The notes beneath the pieces are model-generated. The model was not told where the DNA came from and did no database searches. It saw nothing but the letters and a program-made list of their open reading frames with translations. A stretch of DNA of 64,000 nt from Hamiltosporidium tvaerminnensis (taxonomy: Eukaryota; Microsporidia; Dubosqiidae): assembly GCA_022605425.2 (NCBI GenBank), contig CM061251.1, forward strand, positions 775,001-839,000, given 5' to 3'. Shown piece by piece: positions 22,615 through 33,976 of this stretch (position 1 is its first letter; every line of letters begins with the position of its first letter). Made by a program: the position numbers and the translations under genes.

Positions 22615-23563
22615 TTTATATGAATTACTAGATATTAAGCTCGAATAACGAACATCCCTTTATATTCATAAGAAAAAAATGCCGAAAATAATCTTAAACT
22701 TCACTAACTGATTTGTAGTTTCCTAACCTTTTCAATAAGAATTTCTTATGCTATACTGGTCTGTTTCTCTTATATTTTAATCTTTTAGTTCAAAATTATT
22801 ATCCGCTTTGAGCAATTTCACAATAAAAATTTAGGCTTTTTTAACTCGCATATTTCTCTTCTTCTTTTATATTTACTTCAAATTTCTCAGAATTTCAGCT
22901 CGGCATTTTATGTTTGTTCTTTTCATCTTCCACCTATTTCAATTCCATTCTGTATTTTATACCAAAGAAATATTTCTTTTACTGTGTTTTATTCGTCTGA
23001 AAGTACCGTTCTTTTAGCTATATGCTATTGGTTAATTTGTTTATTGTATAAATACTTAGTTATTTTTATAAAAAAAATCTTTTAATTTAATCAAGTATAA
23101 AGTTCCACGAAGCTATTCAAGCAAAATTGTTTTGTGCAATTATTATTGAGAATATAAATAGAGTACACAGACATATGATATAAATCATCAATCTTATCAT
23201 TCAATTTTTTATGTAACAGTAATTCACAGAAAATATATCTTAACCAAGTGATTTAATTGTTTTTAAACAGAATACTTTAAAAAAATAAAAAAATATATTT
23301 ATTGTTTTTCTTCCATATTAATACAGTCTAGAAAAGATTTTTAAAATTTTTATTTCAAAAATTTTTCAACCAATAGAATCTTTTTAATTGTTTTATGTCA
23401 ACTTCTATTCACTATTATTTGTTGTATAAGATTTATGAACAAATAAAAAGAGACATATCTTAATTGGAGCATTCATATTGGTGTATTATATTTTTTCAAC
23501 CCATTAAATATTTCGAGGGGAGTCGTGGTCGTCTTCGGGACATTACTGAATTATATAAATGAT
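22615..23563 (-). repeat. Family A repeat copy A5, full length (~949 bases), inverted
   Basis: With the 36.0 kb copy this defines the family. Read on the minus strand it begins at the outer terminus TTTATATAATTCAGTAATGT (plus-strand right edge near 23,563) and ends at AGTAATTCATATAAA (22,615). The two edges, TTTATATAATTCAGTAA and the inverted TTTATATGAATTACTAG, resemble each other, suggesting short imperfect terminal inverted repeats. The inner 550 bases are the inverted partner of A4; the outer 335 bases are close to A3. No protein is encoded. Confidence 0.88.
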
Positions 23564-23824
23564 ATGTTTAAACATATTTCACCTTTTTTTCTATTATAAA
23601 TACATATCTTATTATTTCTCATTTTTACTTTTTAAATATTTATGTAGCAAATTCATAACTTAAATATTTCTTTAAACTAACTACTATCTAATAACAAAAT
23701 ATTTTTTAATTGATTTTGTATCAATTCTAACTATAATGTTTATATCATCTTATTCTTAATATCAAATTTTTGTTTAACAATTTTTAATATTCTTCACCAA
23801 ACTTTGATAGAAAAAAGAAGATTA

Positions 23825-24487
23825 CCACAATAAAAACTATCTGCTTGGTAATGATTGAGTAAAATTGATCTGAAATCATCTTAAATCTATGATAGAAGGA
23901 AATCTCAGTACATACTCGGTTGTATTGTGTAAATTTGTACGAGTAAGAAAATTTCTACAAAATAAAGAAATTTTTTAGATAATTAGTTTGTGGTTTTGTA
24001 TGAAACTAGACTGTAAATCAAATTTAAATTTAGGTAATTGCTATGCAAAAGAATAGGAAGATAGCTCTATTTACTCGGATTATTAGACTTAGCAGATGGA
24101 ATATTGCAAAACATACCGCTTAAAAAGCCTGGAAAGCTAGGTAGGGCTTATAATTTTTGATATGAAATTGAAACCTCTAAGTGAATCCCGTGTGAATCGC
24201 GGAAATATATCTTAGCCAGAAGTTTATTGAATTCGTAAGGTGTTGAATAGTAGGGATTTTTTAGATATCGCAAGAACTCAAGGAAGCCTTCAACATGCGA
24301 TCAAATTCAGTATAACGAATATCAACGAAGATCGGTCAAACACCTAAAATATATTATACATCTCTTTTAGATGAAAAGCTTTGGAATAGAAGTATCGTAG
24401 AAGATACAAATGTGGTGATAGCAAGCCTTTATCTATCCTAAAACCAGAACTGCGTTATAATGAAAAAAATATAATATATGCCACTTT
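23825..24487 (-). repeat. Family B repeat copy B5 (inverted, degraded)
   Basis: Ordered matches to the 47.5 kb copy: TGTATGAAACTAGACTGTA, TTTACTCGGATTATTAGACTTAG, AAAGCCTGGAAAGCTAGGTAG, and the left edge GTTATAATGAAAA then ATATAATATATGCCAC. No coding frame. Confidence 0.7.
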
Positions 24488-24861
24488 TAAAAAATATTTT
24501 AAATTTGCAAATAAAAAATTTCTATAACCAAAATTTTGGAAAAATTCCCCTTTCTTCCTTATGATTCTTTTCATATTTCTAAATATTATCTTTCAATAAA
24601 GTAAAGGGCAACAATAAACACAACAAAATATTTCAAGAATACTAATCGATACGAAAAGGGATATTTTACGTTTTTATTGACATTTTAACTTTTTTGAATT
24701 AAAATTTTCAATTTAATTTCTTTCCATTTAAATGCAAATTTTACTTTCACAATTTCTTTGTAAATAAAATCTTCAATTTAAATGCAGATTTTACTTACTT
24801 TTTAAACTTTTCTACGGTAAACAAAAATTTAAAATTAAAATTTTTTTACACAAAACCCCAA
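24488..24861. other. Upstream region of DPH3
   Basis: AT-rich. Contains two similar blocks (TTTCCATTTAAATGCAAATTTTAC-type at about 24,722 and 24,776, differing by a few bases), an imperfect short duplication just before the gene. Confidence 0.5.
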
Positions 24862-25128
24862 ATGGCAGAAAACATATTCCTAGATGATATTATCTTACAA
24901 ATAGAAAATACAGAAGATTTCAATTTCTACGATGAAATAGATATAAAGCAATTTGAATATGATGATGAAACCAAATTGTTTTCATATCCATGTCCTTGTG
25001 GTGACAAATTCGAAATCTCTATTTATGATCTTTTAAACAATGAAGATGTTGTAAGATGCCCAAGTTGTTCTTTAGTAGTAAAAATAGCATATGAAGAATC
25101 TGATTTGTTGCCATATACAATAGACTAA
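24862..25128 (+). CDS. DPH3: Diphthamide biosynthesis protein 3 (CSL zinc finger)
   Basis: 88 residues, the usual size (about 80). DPH3 supplies electrons to the Dph1-Dph2 radical enzyme that starts making diphthamide on elongation factor 2, and in fungi it also supports Elongator (tRNA wobble-uridine modification). The iron/zinc-binding CSL domain is complete: C44 and C46 in SYPCPCGDKF, C66 and C69 in VVRCPSCSLVVKIAY, with the defining Cys-Ser-Leu triplet at 69-71. The N-terminal part is acidic (FNFYDEIDIKQFEYDDET), as in other family members. Start choice is supported by CCCC at 24856-24859, two bases before the ATG. AATAAA (25127-25132) overlaps the stop. It stands alone between family B repeats. 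Identification is firm. Confidence 0.95.
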   Translation: MAENIFLDDIILQIENTEDFNFYDEIDIKQFEYDDETKLFSYPCPCGDKFEISIYDLLNNEDVVRCPSCSLVVKIAYEESDLLPYTID

Positions 25129-25132
25129 TAAA

Positions 25133-25669
25133 TTCTGACTATTATAAAAATAAATATAATCCTTGAATGAAATTCTAGAATTAAAAAATTTTATTTCTAA
25201 ATTATCTTTACTTCTTTAAAATTGGTAGTTAAAAATCTTAACTGATGCAATTAAAAACCTTTTTTCTTTTCTCTCTTTCTTTATGTTTTACTACTGTATT
25301 CCTTCAAAAAATTGAATGAATTGAATTATTTATCAGAAGATTTTGGTTTTCTTAGTAGTATTTTAAGTTTTTATGCAATATTTTTTTTGTATTTTTAAAA
25401 TGATAATTTTCTCTTAAAAAATATAAAACTTGAAATATTTTTTTGATTTATAGCATTTCATTAGTTCAAAGTAATTAAATTATAATTCACTTCTTTTTTG
25501 AATTTACTGTTAATTTATTTTAATAAATTACCTTTGAACATTCCTACACTACATTATTATTCTTTATTCAATTTTTAAAACTATAAGTTTACTTTTGAGG
25601 TTAAGAATCTTTCTTCAAAGAGTATTATCATTTATATTAAATAAATACATTATCTTTTTTAAAAAAAAT
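25133..25669. other. AT-rich intergenic stretch
   Basis: Nothing recognised downstream of DPH3. Confidence 0.6.
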
Positions 25670-26350
25670 TATATTATATTGTTTTCATAACATTAACGCG
25701 GTTTTATTTGTTAAACATAATTGCCTTACACATTGCATCAGTACCTTCTACGCTGCTTTCATATGAAAAGTTTTTCTACAAAAAATCTTTTATAACCTAT
25801 TTTACGAACAAAGAAGTTGCCCGGAAGTTTGTTAATTTCCGTGGCATGAGTATGATTGTAGGTCAAATCTCAGTTTGGGCCGAAAAGACCAATATAATTC
25901 CCACTTACTCTACACTTTCTTAACCTAATAAACTTTTAACTAAGATATAACCCGAAGAACTACATAAGGTCCATCTAAGTAATGTAATGCCATACCAACT
26001 AGCATAGCCTGTTACTTGGCATTCCTGGTTTTTTAAATGGTATTTTTTCGTATTTTTCAAGTCTGATTCTTCTAACCGATGTGACAAGGGTTCGTTTCCA
26101 TGCTTTTTTTATGAAAATTACCTTTAAATTAAATCATTGTTTCTAATATAGTTACATAAAAAGTAAAACCTGCATTTTTTTGAGTAATTTTTATCTTTTA
26201 TAGCTTTTCTCTTCTGGATAAAAATTCCCACGGAACAGCAGATAAAGGATAGTTTTTATCACTTTATAAATTCTAATACCCATCTTATAGCCTATTTCAC
26301 CCAATAATTTGCGTTATGATGGTTTTCGCTGTGGTAATCTTATTTCCTTA
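25670..26350 (+). repeat. Family B repeat copy B2 (degraded)
   Basis: Same order of blocks as B3 at 27.35 kb: left edge TATTGTTTTCATAACATTAA, then GTTGCCCGGAAGTTTGTTAA, CCCACTTACTCTACACTTTC, CTAAGATATA, GCCATACCAACTAGCATAGC and TTCTAACCGATGTGA. The 71-codon frame within is not conserved in other copies. Confidence 0.72.
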
Positions 26351-27349
26351 ATTGATTATTAAATACAATTAATATAATTTATCGAACATGTAAGTATAGG
26401 TATCAACAATAAAGTGCTAAAAATTTACAAATAAAATAGATCGCGGACAAAAATTTAATTTATCATGGAAAAGTCTTTAATTTTTATGTTAAATTTTAGT
26501 TCAACTATAAAAAAAACCGTTATAAACGTATAGATATGAATTTTATACAGTCGTATTTCTTTGAGAGATTTAATTAAAACAAATGAGCTAGAATTATTAA
26601 TTTTCCATTATTTCTACAAATTTATACATTTTGAGTTATATTTAACAAACTTTTGCGTGTATAAGCATGTTTAAGAGAAAAGTAAACAAAGAAATCTGTC
26701 GCTAACAAGAAATATTAAAACATATACTTCAATTTTTGCTAACTTCTGTGTTTAAACCAATAATATTCATTTAGTTAAATATTTAAAAATTCTAATAAGT
26801 ATAAAAATGTATTGAACATTTCAATATTAAGTAATTTCTAACAAACATTAATTACGCTCATGCATCAAATCAATAAACATCATATTATTCGAATAAAAAA
26901 ATTTAATATCATTGTTAAAATAAAACAATCGAGAATATAAATAAAAGCAAATAATAGTAGGAACTTACTTGAAAAAATTATGATATAGATTGAAACATAA
27001 AAAAAGGCAGCGAAAAATAATATTCCATTTCAATTCCACGTTAAAAAGCCATTGAATAAGAAAATGATTATATAGTAAAAAAAATACAAATTAGTATAAT
27101 CATTTCATATTAGAATATGCGAATACTTTATAAGTTGCTCTAAGTGATAAAAAAATGAATCTAAAATATACAAAAATATTAAGATGTCAATGAATTCAAA
27201 ATATATGTAAAATTCAAAATGGTACAATGAATCACTATTTTATACAATAAAAAATGTTCAAGTAAATATCTCGATAACCATTCAGATTCATTTTTTTAGC
27301 AAAATAAATATAATTTTACCCAAAGAACTTTATTTAAAAGTATCATCTC
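26351..27349. other. AT-rich intergenic stretch
   Basis: No gene or repeat recognised. Confidence 0.6.
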
Positions 27350-28062
27350 TTTTTAAAACAGTAAAAAGTTTATATTTGTTTTCATGACATTAACGCAGTT
27401 CTAGGTTTAACATAAATAACTGCTACCCCAAAACTCCATCAGTAACTCCTGCGATACCTACGTCCCAAAGCCTTTCATTTACCAGGTGTGTAGAACCTAA
27501 TTACTAGGCGAGGCAGTTGCCCGGAGTTCGTTAATGTCCGTTGCATGGAGTGTGATCGAAGGCCGAAGCCCCTCCCTGGGCTCCCCCCAAGACTATGCAG
27601 CATTCCCACTTACTCTACACTTTCAGAACCCAATAAACTTCTAGCTAAGATATATTGCAGAGATTTACATGGGGTCCACCTAGACAGTGCAATGTCATAC
27701 CAAAAGGTATAACCTGCTATTTAGCTCTCCCGGCTTTAAATGGTTTTTTGTTTTATATCTCCCGGGCGCTAAGTCTTCTAACCCGAGTGAGCAAAGCTAG
27801 GTTTCCATGCTTTTACATGGCAATTACCTACAGGTTCAGCCATGTCTTCGATCTAGTTACATAAAAAACTACAAATAAATTTTTAGAAAAAGTTTCTCCA
27901 TTTCTTAGTACTCTCCTCCTCATACAAACTCCCACGTAACAACCAAAGATTTAGTGTGGTTTTATTCCCACCAAAAATTCAAACAATGATCTCACACCAG
28001 TTTCACACACTCATCGTCAAACAGAAAGTTTTTTATGCGGTTATCCTCCCTCCACTTATAAG
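27350..28062 (+). repeat. Family B repeat copy B3, best preserved
   Basis: About 710 bases and the clearest copy. Left edge ATATTTGTTTTCATGACATT then AACGCAGTTCTAGG; centre GTCCACCTAGACAGTGCAAT and CTCCCGGGCGCTAAGTCTTC; right edge TATGCGGTTATCCTCCCTCC. G+C is conspicuously higher than the flanks, including a run CCCTCCCTGGGCTCCCCCC (27,569-27,588). A 69-codon frame (27,655-27,864) is not kept in the 47.5 or 61.4 kb copies, so the repeat looks non-coding. Class unknown: it has no clear terminal repeats, no A-tail and no certain target duplication. Confidence 0.8.
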
Positions 28063-31000
28063 GAATTATAATAACTATTTATTTAAAAATCATAAAAACT
28101 TTGTTCTTTAAAAAGTTAAGAAATAATATATTCTTCAAATTTTGCAAGTATTTATAGTTCTAAATCACTATTTTTAGATAAAGATTTGTATTTTAAACAT
28201 TAAATTCTATATTTAAATATTTTTTTTCAATTGAAAAACAATGATTATAAAGTTTTTAAACGAGAATATTCTTTATCTATCCATTTTTTTCCTTTTCTTT
28301 ATCTAGAGATGGAAAGCGATCCACAAATGAATTAGAGCTGTGCATGGTTATAGGCGTTTATAGATATTTTTTTGTTCGGTTAGTTTCTCGGCTCAACTTG
28401 AATTTTCTTTTACGAAAGATAAAGACTGCTCCAACAAAGAACGAATCCTATTCTATTTAACCATTTAAGGTTATTAATTGTAATCGATAAAGATTTATAG
28501 ATTAGCCTGTTATAATTCAAATAAAGACCACCAAAGTAAATTCAGTTGAGAGTTACAACGTGAGAAAACTTAAAAGCAATACAAATTTATTGATTCGTTT
28601 ATATTAGAAAAACATTATATATCTAATATAATTAAAATAGTCAAACAGATTTTATAGAATAAATTGATCGATTTCAAGACATCAATCTAATGTAAAAATA
28701 TTTTAAAGCATATTATACTGTAAAATATTTCTTGTCTTTTTCTAAATTAAGGTAAAAATATTTTCTTTTCAAAATAAAAAATAATTTCTAAAAAATCGTA
28801 TTGAAAAAAATAGTTTAAATAAAAAATTTCGAACTCTAATTTGTGAAATAAATACAATTTAATAAAAAATGCTTAATTAAAGCCTGTGTAATATATAGAA
28901 AACATAGTAAATACTTAACACAACTTAAATATTTTTCTTAAAAAATAGTATTTCTATTTTTGATCGTGAGAGTAACACCATCATACTAAATTATAGAAAT
29001 ATATTTACTTGTTAAAGTAATAATGCAAGTCATAATTTATTTGAAAAGAAAGACAATTGAATATATAAAGAAACTAACGAAATTTAATGATTGCTGAGAA
29101 TATATTCTATAATAATAAAATATTGGTATATTTTTGAATACAAGGTTCTAATCAAATTTACCATATATTATATAAATTTATTTATAAATTTGATAAGAAA
29201 ATATTGAAAATCTAGGAGTCTTATGTAAAAAACATAAAGTTTAAATGATAAAACCAAAAGTTCGATATATAATTGGTAACATTGTAATATTTTTTTATCT
29301 ATAAATATTTAATCTGAATACTTAGAAAATATAAAACAATTAAATGGTTGCAATATAAGTTAAAAACCTTAAAATGATAAACAGTTGTATTAAAAAAATT
29401 ACCGGAATATTTAAAAACAAATCATTTTTTCTTTGATTAAAATTGTTTAAAATCTTTAAGATAATTATTTTATTCAAATATTTGGACTGAATTCTGATTT
29501 AAACTTTATATAGCAGTAATTTAATATATATTTCTATATTTCCGAGAACAAAGAATACGATAAAATCATACATATATAAAACAATATTCAAGAGTTTAGT
29601 TAGAAATAATCCTTTTATACTTCAATTAAACATTTATAAATACAATAATTTTGTATTTTGTACTAAGAATTTTTCTTATAGAATATAGAATATATAAAGG
29701 TGTTTAATGCACTTAGCCATAGGGATTTAATACATAGAGTATTATTTATTGTAAAATATTTATCTTATGCAGAAATAAGTAACACATAACGTAGATATAA
29801 GTAAAAATCTTTGATATTTTTGAAAAAACGATATTTTTAGCAAAAATATTGAATTGAATAAATATATTTTTTAAATAAGGAAACAACTCGTATGAAGATT
29901 AAAAATGGTTGGTTAAATGCAAAAAATGCTGTAAATTGTGATATTTATTTTCTAAAAAATTTATATTTTAGGTATCGAAATATAAACCAAAACACCGTAT
30001 TATATCAGATAAGAACAAAGTATTGAAATATGTCTATCATATATCCATTCTTTTCTCTTACTGTTACTTATAAAATGAATTTTGTAAAATATAAAACATT
30101 TTTGATTCAACTTCAACAATATGCTAAAAAGAAACATAGCTGATATTAAGTGTCAAAAATGTGTGTTGTAAAACATAGGAATAATTTATTTCATAAATAA
30201 TAAATACCACGATAGAAATAATCTAAAGAATAATTAAAAATTCTAGTTTGTATGTGAAAAAAATTATATAAACAAATTCTAAATTTAGAAATAAAGAAAC
30301 AAAGATGTTAAATAATTTATTTCTTGTCATAATGCAACCGAATAATCTTATCTTAATCTCATGAATATAAATTAAAAAAGAAATTTACAGTGTAAAATAA
30401 CCAGAAATTAAAATCGAAAAGCTGCTCATGAGTAGTGTCAAACAAAATAATTTTATATTTTTACTAAGTTTAAAAACAAAAACTATTTTTTTAAGAAATG
30501 AATTATCTTAAATTTTTATTTTTTGAATAAAAACCAATAATGAAAATTTTAAGCAGAATAATCGTTGATTTCTAAAGACATAAATTTTAAATAAGATAAG
30601 AAATTGAAGAATATTAAGACTAAAAACAATCGTAATATTTGTTTTTATGTTTATCAAGTAAAGTTTTAATTGTTAAAACATAGATTTAAAGAGATATATT
30701 TTGCTCATAAGACTTTTATTTCTTTCTTTTGCAATTTAACATGAAGGTACATAAAATATTTTGAAAGAGATAGAATAATTTTTTATTGTTTGATTTATAA
30801 TGTAAATATACCTTCATTTGCTTTAATATTTGTAAATCAGAATTTTATAGGATTTTTATGCCAATGTAAATTTTGTTTTGATCAAGAATATATTTAAATA
30901 TATAGGAACAAATTAAGAAAAATATGGTTAGGAAGTGAAAGATGCAAAAAAACTGAATTATGATTTACAGAAGCAAATATAATGAGCCAAAAATAAAAAT

Positions 31001-31355
31001 AATCTTTGTATAAACTTATATTTATGCGTTGTTTTTGCCTGAGTATAAGACTTCTTAGAAAAGTTTTTAAGGAAGAAATACAAAAAGATTTTACCATTCC
31101 ATTTTGTGTTTGAATCGAATTATTTTCATAAATATTTTTAAAATAAAAATACTATATTTTTGGCGAAGTTTGGTTAATTATAATTGAATAATATGTTTTT
31201 TCGATATATCATCTGAATATGACTGATGAAAGAAAAACTAAAGAAACAAGAAGCCATTGTTGAAAAAAGTTGTTAACGATTAAAAAATATATTTTGATAA
31301 ACTATAATAATATAAAAAAGATGAATCGAAGATTAAAGAATGTAATTAAAGATAC
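28063..31355. other. 3.3 kb AT-rich gene desert
   Basis: No coding signal on either strand, no match to families A-C and no RNA gene recognised. A 67-codon minus frame (30,894-31,097) is judged random. It forms the downstream side of PTP1. Confidence 0.55.
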
Positions 31356-31359
31356 TTTA

Positions 31360-31999
31360 TTAACAAACACAAGTAGATGAGAATTCATATGGTTTTTGGG
31401 TTACGAAAGTCGGGGCTACAGGTACTTCAACATTTCCTATCGTGGTAGTGGCCATAGATGTACCTTCTTCGCAAGCTTTTACATCAGAATTGCTCTGGTC
31501 AGCACAATTAATAGCACCCACAGTCATTAATCCGGTTTGTTGTTGACTCCCCTGGGGTTCACAAATACATTCTGTAGCTCCGGAAGATTGTTGTCCTTGC
31601 ATGCCTGAAACCTGTGGGGAACTTCCATATTGTAAGATCATTGGTTGAGTTGACGGTCTTTGGATCACGGTAGGTTTAGGCTGGGGTGGCATTATTACCG
31701 GGGCAGCTGGCAGGGGTTTGCCAACAGCACCACCTCCACCAGCTGAGATTTCGCATTCAATTGCGCCTCCTCCCGTTCCACCTCCAGAACCTCCTCCTGT
31801 TCCACCTCCTCCAGAACCTCCTCCCCCAGAACCACCTCCTCCAGAACCTCCTCCCCCAGAACCACCTCCTCCAGAACCTCCACCTCCAGAACCTCCCCCG
31901 GATCCTCCGCCAGAAAATTCAGGAACTACTGGTATGAATGGAGGAACATATGGTGTTGGTGGATAATATGGCGGCGGATAACTTGGCGGTGGATAACTT

Positions 32000-32038
<39 letters not shown>

Positions 32039-32068
32039 GGTGGCGGTGGCGGTGGTGGCGGCGGTGGT

Positions 32069-32124
<56 letters not shown>

Positions 32125-32826
32125 TGGTGGCGGTGGTGGTGGTGGGGGCGGTGGTGGCGGCGGCGGCGGTGGTGGTGGCGGTGGTGGTGGCGGCGGCGGC
32201 GGTGGTGGCGGCGGCGGCGGTGGTGGTGGCGGTGGTGGTGGCGGCGGCGGCGGTGGTGGCGGCGGCGGGACTTCTTCACATTCTTCTATAGTTGTTATAC
32301 TACATGTTGTAGATGGTGGCGGGGGCGGTGGTGGCGGTGGCGGTGGCGGCGGTGGTGGCGGCGGTGGTGGCGGATAACTAGGTGGCGGATAACTTGGCGG
32401 TGGATAACTTGGCGGTGGTGGTGGCGGCGGTGGCGGCGGCGGTGGTGGCGGTGGTGGCGGTGGTGGCGGCGGATAACTAGGTGGCGGATAACTAGGTGGC
32501 GGTGTATAACTTGGCGGTGGATAACTTGGCGGTGTATATATTAATGGACGGTAGCTTATACCTCCTCCACCTCCTCCTGTTCCCCCACCTGAACCTCCTC
32601 CACCTCCTCCTGAGCCTCCTCCTCCCATACCTCCTCCTCCTGTTCCTGGTGTATAACAATTGCATATTTGATGTGAGCCTGATCCCGAAGAACCATGCCC
32701 TCCCGAGGTATCATTTGTACTCGCTTGACCACTACATGTTACTTTACAATTTTCTGGATTCATGATTATATTTGCGTCTAATAGTGCTAAATATAACAAT
32801 CCTACGGCAGACCATAGAAATTTCAT
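31360..32826 (-). CDS. PTP1: Polar tube protein 1 (PTP1)-like, with a 90-residue polyproline tract
   Basis: 488 residues from the preferred ATG at 32826. PTP1 is the major, proline-rich, O-mannosylated protein of the polar tube. Here MKFLWSAVGLLYLALLDA (1-18) is a signal peptide; then two CxC/CxxxC pairs in a Ser/Gly-rich leader, a Gly-rich stretch, SYPPP repeats with polyproline runs of about 20 each (the second at 152-171), the short insert TTCSITTIEECEEV, 90 uninterrupted prolines (187-276), more SYPPP, then GGGGS-type repeats and a Gln/Pro/Cys-rich tail. The tail ends with features shared with Encephalitozoon PTP1: CEEGTSMATTTIGNVEVPV close to the C-terminus and a terminal Cys-x-Cys. About 13 cysteines in the mature protein suit disulphide crosslinking. 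The frame stays open 55 codons further upstream (to 32991), but that would bury the signal peptide. AATAAA (minus, 31356-31361) overlaps the stop. Confidence 0.85.
31764..31916 (-). repeat. GGGGS-type repeat coding region of PTP1
   Basis: Minus-strand units of 15-18 bases coding for Gly-rich repeats ending in Ser or Thr (about eight units). On the plus strand the same DNA is a series of CCTCCTCCAGAA / CCTCCCCCAGAA blocks. It would form a flexible spacer between the proline rod and the cysteine-rich tail. Confidence 0.85.
31999..32268 (-). repeat. CCG/CCA trinucleotide tract encoding 90 consecutive prolines
   Basis: 270 bases made only of TGG, CGG and GGG triplets (plus strand), read on the minus strand as CCA, CCG and rare CCC. 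The proline frame is unbroken for 90 codons. Synonymous mixing of CCG and CCA in irregular and partly periodic patterns shows growth by block duplication rather than pure slippage of one codon. It is by far the most G+C-rich part of the window. Confidence 0.93.
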
Positions 32827-33877
32827 AATGTTTTGCTTGCAATTTTCTGTATTTATATTTTTATTTATTGCAAACATTGTTTCAATGGCTTTATTTTGAC
32901 CATTCAAACCTGTTTTTGTAAAACATGTGCTAATTCTACCTGATACTGGTTTCATTTTGATCAGAATTAAGATATCTGACATGTTTATCATACCTAATTA
33001 CCTTGATAGGAATTTCTCTAAATCGGACATTTTCTAAAGATGAATTTTATATACCTACTTTTAAATTTATACATATTTTAAATGTTCTTTTTAGTAACGA
33101 AGATATTAGAAACTAAAAAAAAATAAGATCTCTCAAAACATTAATTTAGATAATGTTTCATGTAAATGGTATAGAAATGTTTTTTCTCATCTAATACTAC
33201 AATAATTTTTATTGTACCATTTAGAATTTCTTCAGATCATCACAATATATATTCTACTCCATTAAGTAGTCTAAAAAATTTATATCCGCTTTTGTTTTTT
33301 AAATTATTTTGAATTTAGATATATAATCGCTATATGTGGTTTATATGGTTCAAGGAAATATATAAATGAGAAGAAAATATTTTTCTACCCATAAATTTAA
33401 TTAAATAGATTTACCTAGGTTTTTATTGCTAAACCACATTTAATTTACATTCGCATTCATATATTACATATTTTTTGAAATTTAAGAGGCCGGATGAACA
33501 TTATATCGCTATTTTAATATTATATATTTCACTACTATAAATAGAAAACCAATTTTATATGTAAAGCCTTTTGCAAAAAAAATTTCAGAATTTTGTTTTC
33601 TTTATATGAAATTTCTGGCTAAGAAACCCCTTTTTTCCTTCGATTACTTTAATTTTGATTGAATAATTAAAAGATACAAAACCAAATGCTTGATTGCCAA
33701 AGAACCAGGTAGAATAAAATATAAATATAAAGAGTAGGAATGTGTATTATTATTGCCAAAGTTTATTATTTATAATGTTTTATATTTTTTAATATTCAGA
33801 AAAGAAAATAAACACAAAGACACATTTAAATTATATTTCTGATTATTTATGTCTTAATATCATGTTATGAGAAGAAA
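32827..33877. other. Upstream region of PTP1
   Basis: The first 165 bases are an in-frame extension of PTP1 with near-normal codon use but no homology; it may be leader sequence. No CCC motif sits before the ATG at 32826. The rest is AT-rich with nothing recognised. Confidence 0.45.
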
Positions 33878-33976
33878 TTTTAATATAAAATTTTTATTTA
33901 ATAAAATTCTGGGTTAAAATATTTTACCATTTTTTTATATTTTCTTCTACCTCTTTAACCACTGCTTTAATATAAA
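33878..33976 (-). mobile_element. Family C (R2-like) short 3'-end insertion
   Basis: About 75 bases (33,889-33,965) matching the extreme 3' end of the R2-like element (TTTATTTAATAAAATTCTGG then TTCTTCTACCTCTTTAACCA), minus orientation. Flanks carry TTTAATATAAA at 33,878-33,888 and 33,966-33,976, a plausible 11-base target duplication. Confidence 0.78.

Noticed and set aside
27655-27864. 69-codon frame in family B, with similar-sized frames at 47,607 and 61,733
   Set aside because: The frames in different copies are in different registers or strands and encode unrelated sequences, so they are not conserved coding.
31686-32291. Several overlapping frames on both strands within the GGN/CCN repeats
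   Set aside because: They are low-complexity shadows of PTP1; trinucleotide repeats leave all frames open.
32827-32991. Upstream ATG giving a 543-residue PTP1
   Set aside because: It would place 55 residues before an excellent signal peptide in a protein that must be secreted; the ATG at 32826 is the more likely start.
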